A DNA stretch of 64,000 nt from NCBI GenBank assembly GCA_038373865.1, contig JAXGGA010005779.1, positions 1 through 64,000 on the forward strand. Direction: 5' to 3'. The stretch is from Uloborus plumipes (Eukaryota > Arthropoda > Arachnida > Araneae > Uloboridae). Under the pieces are notes generated by a model. The model worked only from the letters and a program-made list of their open reading frames with translations, searched no databases and was not told where the DNA came from. How positions within the stretch are numbered: the first letter of the stretch is position 1; every line of letters starts with the position of its first letter. The position numbers and the translations under genes were made by a program. Positions 55,721 to 64,000 of the stretch are shown piece by piece.

Positions 55721-58440
55721 TATTTGATCAAAAATTTTCATATCATCGTGGAAGGGATGTGAACAACGTATTCATATTGTTTTTATGGAAAAAATCAAGG
55801 GAATAGGAGAGTTCTGGGAAAATTTAAAAGAAGATTTTAAGCTTCAAAGTAAAAAAGGGAAAACTTGACCGATGTTGAAAAAATGAACTCTAGGGGCTTG
55901 AAACTAAGAAAGGGATCAATTAGGAGCGCTGCCATTTGCATTGTTCGTGATATATGCAGATGCACGTGACACAATCTTATACATATATATCATATAGGTT
56001 GTGAGTTGTGCACGAGCATGTAGCAAGAGCTTAATTAAGAAACTTGGTAAATGGGTATGTCCGAGGTTATAAATCTAATAATCAAATCTACAACTTTTCC
56101 AGACCCCCCCCCCCCTCCCTTGGCTTTTCCTTAGTTGTACGCGGTACACTGTAAAATATATTAAGTATCCTGATTGTTTTCCTGATATTTTTTTATTTTG
56201 TGTCCTGACTTTTTTTCAATTCTACTACGAAGTCTGATGTATATATATCTTAAATTTATGCACGTGTTCAAAAGTGATAAAAGCATGCAAATCCAGAGAA
56301 ATCGTTTCGACTTTCTGCGGGGGCGGAAGAGAAATGAAACTAAATTACTTGGTGCAGGAAAAAGGTAGTCGTTGGGCTGCAAGAATAATTTTTTTTAACA
56401 TGGCTGTATATTTTTTTTCCTTTTTGTCCCAATGGTATGAATTTCAAAAATTTGGTTATGTCCAATATGGAGCGGCGTTGAGTTTTTTAAATGTGTAATT
56501 CAATTTTAAATTTGTGAAGAGGAGAAAAACACAGATTAAAAATGTTGTTTTTTTTTTTTTTACTTGACGTATTGAACTACATAAAACGTACGTCCATAAA
56601 CACTGCAATTATTTATCATTGGCATTTATAGTTGAACTAAGGATATTTCCTTCAAGGAAAAAACTTTGTTTATGTACTTATCGAACGATATTTGTTTCAT
56701 TTAATCCGGATAGACTGAAAGTCTCTCGCTAAACAGATTTTCTTGTTTTATATCCGCACTTTCATCTATTATGTTTCATTAATGTAATGGAAATCTCTCA
56801 GTTCCGTTTTGGAGTTGTTTTCCTGTCAAGTGCGCAATAAACGACTTTCCTCTCAACGTTTGTTCTTTTCTTTTTTTTTCTTAAGGTTTTTATTTGTGTG
56901 TGTGTGTTTCCTTGTCTGGTAGATTTTAAGTCACGGTTCGATTAGCGACACGAAAATTGCTCGTAAAATTTAAAAAAGAGAGAGAAAAAAGAAAGAAACT
57001 AGAAAAATTAGATGTAGGTTAAGGTGATGAGAAAATGATTCATTCCCTTGTTTCTTAGTTTGAGGTATGTGAATCATGCTCTTTGATTATTATCATTTGA
57101 TTGATTCGCATTTTGTGAAGAAATGCAAAAGACATGTTTAATGCTGTTTTGTGTGGTTCAAGCTTTTTGACACTAATTTTGATTGATGAGCATTTTGTGA
57201 TCGCATTCCAGAAACATTTTTGATGCCGTAATGTATTCTGCTGAAAAATTGAGGCATTACCCGCTGGTTCTTTCTCTGTAACGTATTTTACCTTATTACC
57301 TTCCATGGTCATTTAAGAATGGCAAAGAATAAAAAAAAAAACATCTGAACAAGTGGCATTTGAGTCAAATACATGGAGGCGTAACACTTAAAATTCGTTT
57401 TTCAGTTTGAGCTCAGCTGCAGATATACTGTCGTCCCCGCTTAGTCTGTGAGCCGAAGGCAGAAAAGATGCTTAGAAACATGGTTTCGTTTGCCAACTTC
57501 GGGGACTACAAAATGTGATATTTTTCTGACTCCTTAGAGTCTACAGATGAAAAAAACACAATGTTCCCGAAAAAATATTGTCTCATTAGTTTTTTACAGG
57601 CCATTAAAGATAGGTGGCAAAATATGCGAAAATGGAATTCTAGGGGCGGATAAATACGTTAAATATCATATATGTGTCTGTCTCTGCGTATATATTTATA
57701 TGTACATATAGATGGATATATAGATACTGTTTGATATTCTTTTCGGCGACCTTCCTCGAATTCGCGCATGCGTCAGGTCTCAACCGATTTTATGAAACAG
57801 GGGGTAATTGTGATAAGAGAGATAAGGAATGAGAAGGGATTTTTCTTTGTTTTGTTTTGTTTTGTTTTTCGTTACATTCGTATATTTGAGGTGTTGATTT
57901 GTGTTGTTTTTTTTTTTTTCTTTTCTCTTCCTTATCATTTCTATAAAAATAAAATAATATCGAAGTACGTGGAAATGCTGCTATCGTGCATTTTCGTAAT
58001 CAAGCTGTCTCCCTTTTTAAAATAGAACCATTCAACGTTGCTTGACAAAAATTGAGAGTTTTTCCGAAATTTCTCGTTTTTTCACAATATACACCTAGAA
58101 AATTATTGAAAATTCGACAAATATGTGTAGAAACACTGTTATACGAAGTTTGTTTAGCTTGAATTTTTATTTTAAACCAATTTTTCCCACTATTTCCGCG
58201 ATTTTTCGAGAAACCCAAAATTTGCTTCCCCCCCCCTCCCACCTTTAGCTCACCCCCCAGGGTCGGGGACTTTCAGTATATTAACTTACTAATTGCCCCT
58301 AACAATATTCTGTAGTCAAATACTCTCGCATATTCCATTCATTCTATAATGTATTCATTGACTGGATTATATAGTGCCATTAACGAAACAACGAGATTAA
58401 GAACAAGCGGAAATGTGGATTGATACATTTTTGTGATTTT
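55721..58440. other. No recognised feature
   Basis: AT-rich, with ATATAT stretches near 55980 and 57690 and a GTGTGT run near 56895. No coding or mobile signature was recognised. Confidence 0.4.
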
Positions 58441-58446
58441 CTTAGT

Positions 58447-58805
58447 AACTGAATCACAAAAGACGTGAAGTAAGTATATTATGACTTATTAATATATTTT
58501 GCAACATAAAATCGTATGAAAAAGAAAAACTAGGGTAGAAAACCTGTTAATTGAAAATTTAAATTGCATATATTTTGTGCAACAGCGCCACCTAGAGACA
58601 ATTTTTGTTGTGAATGAGCCAACAGGCTAAGGAATATAGTCCCTATTTCAGTTACTAATTAAAACTTAATGAGACAAGGTCTGCTTGGGAACATTGGATT
58701 TTTCGATTGAGTACATCACTATTAGTTGATTTCAAGCAAGTTCCCGTAGTAACTAAAATTGGTAAACGAACTTGAACGATATCGGTGCTTGGCACAGACT
58801 ATAGG
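58447..58805 (+). repeat. Duplicated 350-bp segment, copy 1
   Basis: It aligns by eye with 60000-60360, with shared stretches such as ACTAATTAAAACTTAATGAG and GGAACATTGGATTTTTCGAT. Both carry AGCGCCACCTAG. No coding potential was seen. Confidence 0.75.
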
Positions 58806-58984
58806 TCCTATCATGATCTTAATGGTTTCATTTCAAATTTTAAATTACATTTATTAAAGCACATCATACAATATGCATTACTTTTAAAAGCTCAAAATTG
58901 ACGGAAAAAGACGAATCATATTTGGCGACGATTGACGTCGTTCAAAACTTACTTATTCGTGGTAACAAATCAGTCCCTTATATA

Positions 58985-59275
58985 CAAGGGCGGATCCAGA
59001 AATGTTCCAAGGGAGGGGCGATTGAGTTTTTTTTTCTTACTTGCCCATTTTTTTCTCCATGCACCCTTGTTAACACATGTTGGTTACAAATGTTTTGGTC
59101 TTCCATTTCGAAAAATTTCCAGATCAGAGCTCCGAATCCTCACCCTTTCTCTTAATATCATCAAAAATCAACTAAAACTGCCTTTTTTTAACTTCAAAAT
59201 CTAAGAACCGCTGTGGAAGAGTCCCTCAAGGGAGGGGCGATCGCCCCCATCGCCCCTCCCTTGTATCCGCCCTTG
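58985..59275. mobile_element. hAT MITE with CAAGGGCGGATCCA ends
   Basis: The ends CAAGGGCGGATCCAG and inverted CAAGGGCGGATACAAG bound 291 bp. The flanks CTTATATA at 58977-58984 and 59276-59283 are identical. GGGAGGGGCGAT words sit at both borders. Confidence 0.88.
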
Positions 59276-59300
59276 CTTATATATCCTATATGTATTTATA

Positions 59301-59463
59301 CAAGCTATTTCAAATTTTTCCAGGGGAGCGGGGGCAAACACTGCATACACAATGTAAATTGCACCAAAAATGACAAAAACCACGCCCGCTTACATGTAAA
59401 TTGATTTTTCAAAGCCGGGAAGGAGAGGAATTGACTCCCCCCCTCCCCCAAATGACGGGCCTC
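59301..59463. mobile_element. hAT MITE with AAATGACGGGCCT end, copy 3 (degenerate)
   Basis: It follows 30361-30535 in the same orientation (AATTTTTCCAGGGG, AATGTAAATTG, AAATGACGGGCC). The left end is worn and no target duplication was found. Confidence 0.6.
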
Positions 59464-59702
59464 TGATTTTATAAGTATTGGTTTTCTGAAAAACAGTAAT
59501 AGTTAATTTATGTTCTAGAAATAAAGCAGCAACAAAATATGTCTAAACTGGTTCTTATTTAATCTCTATATCTCCTACACTAACTCCTTTCACGACTGCA
59601 AGTTATGTAGCAAAAACAATAAACACTCAATTTTATAAGATTTAATTAAAATTTTGAAAAATCAAACGTTATTCAAAATAGCAGCGTAAAAAACGCAATA
59701 TT

Positions 59703-59819
59703 ACCGTATTTTTCGCCGTGTAAGACACACCCAATTTTAAATTAAATCCCCCAATTTTAATTAATCTTAAATTTATGCAGTATAAGACGGTGCGTCTTAT
59801 ACGGCAAAAAATACGGTAT
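59703..59819. mobile_element. TACCGTATTTTTCGCCG MITE
   Basis: A 117-bp palindromic element: ACCGTATTTTTCGCCGTGTA at the left and GGCAAAAAATACGGTA at the right, with GTAAGAC/GTCTTATA inside. TA flanks are present, in keeping with a mariner-type MITE. Confidence 0.75.
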
Positions 59820-59999
59820 ACAACAATGTCGTTCCACTAAAAGTTGCTCTTTGTGAAACATCGCCAAAAGGGGATATCAAGCCATAAAAGACAGCGACGC
59901 GAAACGAAACCGCGCGAACTGGCGCTCTTTGATCAAAAATAAAGAATGAGAATATCTGAAACGCCTGGCGGATTGATACAATGTTCGATTTTGATTTTA

Positions 60000-60360
60000 T
60001 ATTAAGTCACACAGCGAAAAAAGTCAGTGATTGAAAACGTATTAATATATTTTGAAATGTAAAATCGAGTAAAAAAGTAAAATTATGGCTGAAAAACTGT
60101 TTATTAAAATTTTAGATTGCAAATATTTTGTGCAATAGCGCCACCTAGGGACAACGTCTCTAGTGAAAGAGTGACCAGGCCAAGGAAAAGAGTTCGTGTT
60201 TCAATTACTAATTAAAACTTAATGAGACAAGTTCCGCTTGGGAACATTGGATTTTTCGATTGAGTACATCAATATTAATAGATTTCAAGCAAGTTCTCGT
60301 AGTCCCTAAGATTGGTAAACGAACCTGAACGATATTTGCACTTGGCCCACAGACTACGCT
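60000..60360 (+). repeat. Duplicated 350-bp segment, copy 2
   Basis: Direct copy of 58447-58805, about 1.55 kb further on. It continues into a sequence with CCGCTTAATCGAATA words that also occur near 9275. Confidence 0.75.
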
Positions 60361-60620
60361 TGGGTAACGGATAAACGAATACCCCACTTTTCGAATAAAA
60401 CATCCAGGAACCGATGTCATAGATGCAATGTTAACATCTCCGCTTAATCAAATATCCCGCTTAATCGAATAATATGTCTTAGGACCGACAGTATTCGTTT
60501 AAGCAGGGCCGACTGTGCTTCTTTATAGTGCTTGACACAGCCTTGTAGTCAGGGTTCGACAAATCCCAGGTAACCCTGGCTACTCATTCTTTCAGAACAT
60601 GCTCGAACACATTACAAATA

Positions 60621-61589
60621 TGGGTCATTCCGACGAAAATGGTACAAATCATGTCCGAGACTTTAGAATTTTTTAAAATCAATTTTAATAACTACCACCC
60701 ATTACGTGTATTTTTTTTATTGGTTCTCCATTTAATTTTGTGCCATCAAGTATCAATTGATTAGGTATAATCCATTTAGAAATGACACAAAAAAAAAAAA
60801 AAAAAAATCTTTGTCAGAAGAAGAAGATGACGTGTCCCAGCTTCAAATTACTAGAATTTTAAATGAGATTTAAAATTAAACTGAAATGTAACAACAAAAT
60901 AAATTACACTGCACTGCACAAAAGATGCTTCTGACACCATTGCTGCAGATTATTACTCAAATGAAAAAAAATTTCCCCGAGAAACACTTATTTATCCATG
61001 TCCCTAGATTTTCTTGTTTCGAATTGTCTACTCTGTTAGAAGCCTTTTGGAAATAAAATAAACAATTGCATTCAATCTGATATATATATATATATATTAA
61101 AATATAGGTAGTATAACTGCCGTGATTAGCTTGCTACATTGAAATATGTAGTCAACAACCAGGGCGAGCCTAATTCTTTTCTTATGATAGTTAATTTGAA
61201 CTGTTGGATGCCCACTTCTGTTAGAGCCGATTTCATGGTGAAAAAAATAATTTTTTCTTGAAATTGCAGACAGACTTACAGTTTTAGTCTGTTTATTCCA
61301 CTTTGTGCTGTTCTGTGATTCTAACTTTTCTTTGTGATTATACAAAATATTTTTAAAGGCTTATTTGCCCACTCTGTTATATGTCCACTCTGTTAAACAA
61401 TATGATCAAAATATTTAAAATCCTTTCATAAATGAGTCACGTACTAGTTATTTACACTTCATTATACACAAATAAATGGAAACTCAATAAAAAAAATATG
61501 ATTAGTTAGTGGAAATTATTTAAATTGCTAATCTTAAGCACAGAACTTCAGACATGATTTGTACCATTTTCGCTGGCTGGAATGACCCA
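60621..61589. mobile_element. TA-flanked element with TGGGTCATTCC ends
   Basis: The ends TGGGTCATTCCGACG and TGGGTCATTCCAGCCAGCG share CGAAAATGGTACAAATCATG just inside, so the inverted repeats reach about 37 bp. TA lies on both sides. CACTCTGTTA words recur four times inside. No transposase frame is present in 969 bp. Confidence 0.8.
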
Positions 61590-61591
61590 TA

Positions 61592-62832
61592 TATATGATA
61601 CATTTAAAATGCATTACATAAATTTTAAAATGATTTTAATTTAGCCCATTTTTACCCTTTCTTTCTTCTTAGCTCCTAGTAAAGTGATAGTTTATAATTA
61701 AGTAATTTTTACTTATAAAAATTTAGTTTTTTCAATCAAAAACACTTTCCAATTTCTTTTGAACAAAATTAAGCTGTCGTTTGTCCATTTTTTATGTGTA
61801 TCAAGTTTTTTTTTAACCTTTATACTGAGAAAAATTTGTGTGAAGATGCTTGGGGGGATTATCGTGCTCGTTGACAAAGCGCTATTTCGGCTGCCCAGCT
61901 ACTTTCATCATTAAAAAATGCAATGTTTATCGAAGTGAATTAGACTAACAAAAATATCACTCTTGGAAGATAAACCTGTTTTTCTTTTTAAATGGGCGAT
62001 TCTCTGTAAACTCGTCATTTTTCACACGAAATCTGTCCGGGCACGGTTTTTTGAAATGTTCGTATAATTATAATACTATTGCTCAGAAAATGAATCTATT
62101 ACTTTGGTTTGAAAAAGGGCCAATTGAAGTTTGTGTTTTTCTGATAAATCATGATGGGGTAAGTCCCCCGTCTAGTATAACTAGGCAGACTGCCAGGTGA
62201 CTGTGTTTTTGCTCTTTGTTGCGTAATATCTGCGAAGCTATTGGAACATAATTAGTTACGAGACTACCTATAAATTTAGGCACAAATCGTGGACATAATG
62301 ACTAATATGTTTTATAATTAAATTAATTGACATTAATAAAATTACTTCCCAGAAGACTTTTCGCAACGACCCTGATGCATACTTTCATCACAAATGTGGC
62401 TCTCAAACTAAGCAAAGTAGCGTTTCAACACCGTTCTCAGCGATGTCGGCAAATTCACATTGATTAATTTAAACTTCATGCCAAAAAGAATTTGCAAAAG
62501 TTATAGGTTTTTCGTATTACAGCTTTGAATTTGTTGCAGGGGACTGTTTAAAAAAACTCCGGACAGAATTTACATGGCAATTTTAAGTTTTAGAAATACG
62601 TAATTCTACCTTATTTCAAAAGAAAAATATAGCTTCATTATTCTATTTTTAGATATTAATTGCCAAATTTATGTAGTGTTAATAGGTTTTTTGAAACATT
62701 GCCTTGAAATGTTAAACTATTGGATTGGGACAGCCAGGGGACTGTTTTTGGCGCTCGGAAAATTTCTAGAAAAAAAAATTAATTATCACTCCAAATACAA
62801 TTGGACCACAAAGTATTAATGCTTTACTTGTA
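61592..62832. other. No recognised feature
   Basis: AT-rich sequence between two transposons. No coding similarity or structured repeat was recognised. Confidence 0.4.
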
Positions 62833-64000
62833 CACTGCTCGACATTGAAAATGCAACACCAAGAAGGAGTGGTCAGAAATTCATGCAAATTTTACCGTAG
62901 ACGCACGTCACTGAGTTATGCAAATGATATGAAATGCGCAGCTCTCCAACGCACGCGAAGTAAGATATAAGAGAATGAAGTTGAAAAGTGGGCTATGTTC
63001 ATGTTGGTTTTTCTGCCAGACTAATTATCGGAGAAGTTTGGTTTTTGTCTCGAAGGATACGTGTGATAGGAGGAAATGCCACGCCGTCCTCAACGAAGAC
63101 ACTTCCAGCATATAGACGACTTTACAAGGGGTATGGTGATTGGACTGAGAAGGGGAGGTTGGTCCATACGTCAAATTGCAGCTGATACCCACATGGATGC
63201 AAGCACTGTGCATCGGCTGTGTCGGAGATGGTTGGAAAGAGGAAATGTAGCCACATTGAGGGGTGCAGGTGCAGCCAGAGTGACGTCAGACCGCTTGGAT
63301 CGACGGATTCACCGACAAGCTGTGGCGGACCCGCAAGTCACTTGTACGTCGATTCTGCAGCACGTGCAAGGTACCCTGGATGTTCCTGTGTTGACCAGAA
63401 CCATTTCCCGTCGACTGGTTGCACGTGGCCTGCAATCACGGCGCCCGCTAAGAAGACTGCCATTGACCTCACAGCACAGACTCCAACGTTTGGAATGGTG
63501 CCGGACCAGAGCGACGTGGATGGCAGAATGGCAAACCGTAGTGTTCTCAGATAAATCCCGCTTCTGTTTGTCCAGCGATAGTCATCGCATACGTGTGTGG
63601 CGTCGACGTGGAGAAAGATCGAATCCGGCAGTAACTGTGGAACGCCCCACAGCGCGACAACGTGGCATAATGGTTTGGGGCGCTATTGCACACAATTCCG
63701 TATCACCTCTAGTTCGTATTCGGGGCACTATGACGGCCCAACGATATGTAGATAATGTACTGCGGCCGGTGGCAATCCCCTACCTTCAGGGTCTGCCAAA
63801 TGCAATTTTTCAACAGGATAACGCCCGGCCTCACAGTGCTCGAATTAGCCAACATGCTCTACGAGGTGTACATATGCTTTCCTGGCCACCATACTCTCCT
63901 GACTTGTCACCAATCGGACATGTGTGGGACGTGATTGGACGCCGTTTGCAGAACCTGTCACTGCCTCGTTCAGAGGACGAACTGTGGCAAATGGTTGAAA
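62833..64000 (+). mobile_element. Tc1-like transposon, left part (cut by window end)
   Basis: It begins CACTGCTCGACATTG after a TA dinucleotide, followed by GCAACACCAAGAAGG, the same internal TIR word as the Tc1 copy at 27694. The transposase starts 243 bases in. The right end lies outside the window. Confidence 0.85.
63076..64000 (+). CDS. Tc1-like transposase, open to the window end, catalytic glutamate replaced
   Basis: The ATG at 63076 opens MPRRPQRRHFQHIDDFTRGM and stays open for 308 codons to the window end, with no stop. The N-terminal region has two helix-turn-helix parts (WSIRQIAADTHMDASTVHRL and TRTISRRLVARGLQS). The catalytic region shows VVFSDKSRFCL (first aspartate) and IFQQDNARPH (second aspartate). 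The third motif reads SPIGHVWD where Tc1 enzymes have SPIEHVWD or NPIEHLW, so the third acid is glycine. The residue after the first aspartate is also changed (SDK for SDE). The element would bind DNA but should not cut it. The base composition, near half G+C, contrasts with the surroundings and suggests recent arrival. Confidence 0.9.
   Translation, partial: MPRRPQRRHFQHIDDFTRGMVIGLRRGGWSIRQIAADTHMDASTVHRLCRRWLERGNVATLRGAGAARVTSDRLDRRIHRQAVADPQVTCTSILQHVQGTLDVPVLTRTISRRLVARGLQSRRPLRRLPLTSQHRLQRLEWCRTRATWMAEWQTVVFSDKSRFCLSSDSHRIRVWRRRGERSNPAVTVERPTARQRGIMVWGAIAHNSVSPLVRIRGTMTAQRYVDNVLRPVAIPYLQGLPNAIFQQDNARPHSARISQHALRGVHMLSWPPYSPDLSPIGHVWDVIGRRLQNLSLPRSEDELWQMVE

Overview
The window is AT-rich eukaryotic nuclear DNA, about two thirds A+T. 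It carries one spliced gene embedded in dense transposon debris. The gene structure (phase-consistent GT/AG introns), the Tc1, pogo, hAT and TTAA-type elements and a tRNA-derived SINE fit an arthropod, and the gene's style suggests a chelicerate such as a spider. The species is an inference and was not tested.

The first half (1947-32388, minus strand) is a complete gene for the histone H3.3 chaperone DAXX. Nine coding exons join in frame to a 1480-residue protein, about twice the length of human DAXX. The order is an N-terminal SUMO-interaction-like motif, a very long disordered segment in one 2.2-kb exon, the DAXX helical bundle, a second long linker, the histone-binding domain split over four exons, an acidic tract and a C-terminal SUMO-interaction-like motif. 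The last exon and its preceding intron sequence are duplicated: a second, shorter terminal exon (7617-7768) would end the protein at 1445 residues without the last motif. The introns hold a 2.1-kb palindrome, a Tc1 remnant, a SINE with perfect target duplications, hAT-type elements, TTAA-flanked MITEs and a family rich in TTGGCGATATATCGCCAA-like palindromes.

Upstream of the gene (32389-38544) are a candidate promoter with a perfect TGACGTCA box, a 787-bp foldback element, two copies of a MITE full of GCGATTGCAATCGC-like words, and a TA-flanked element. From 38553 to 44995 lies a four-level nest of transposons. An outer hAT, with an 8-bp target duplication and a recognisable dead transposase, contains a CAGGGTGT element. 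That contains another hAT, which in turn contains a pogo-like element with a dead DDE transposase and a small hAT MITE.

The right half (45004-64000) has no recognised host gene. It holds MITEs with clear target duplications, a 2.3-kb hAT-like element carrying a 145-bp tandem array, a duplicated 350-bp segment, a TA-flanked 1-kb element and, at the edge, the left part of a Tc1-like transposon. Its transposase frame is open to the window end, but the third catalytic acid is replaced by glycine. The elements do not form a pathway; the one functional host unit that can be supported is DAXX.
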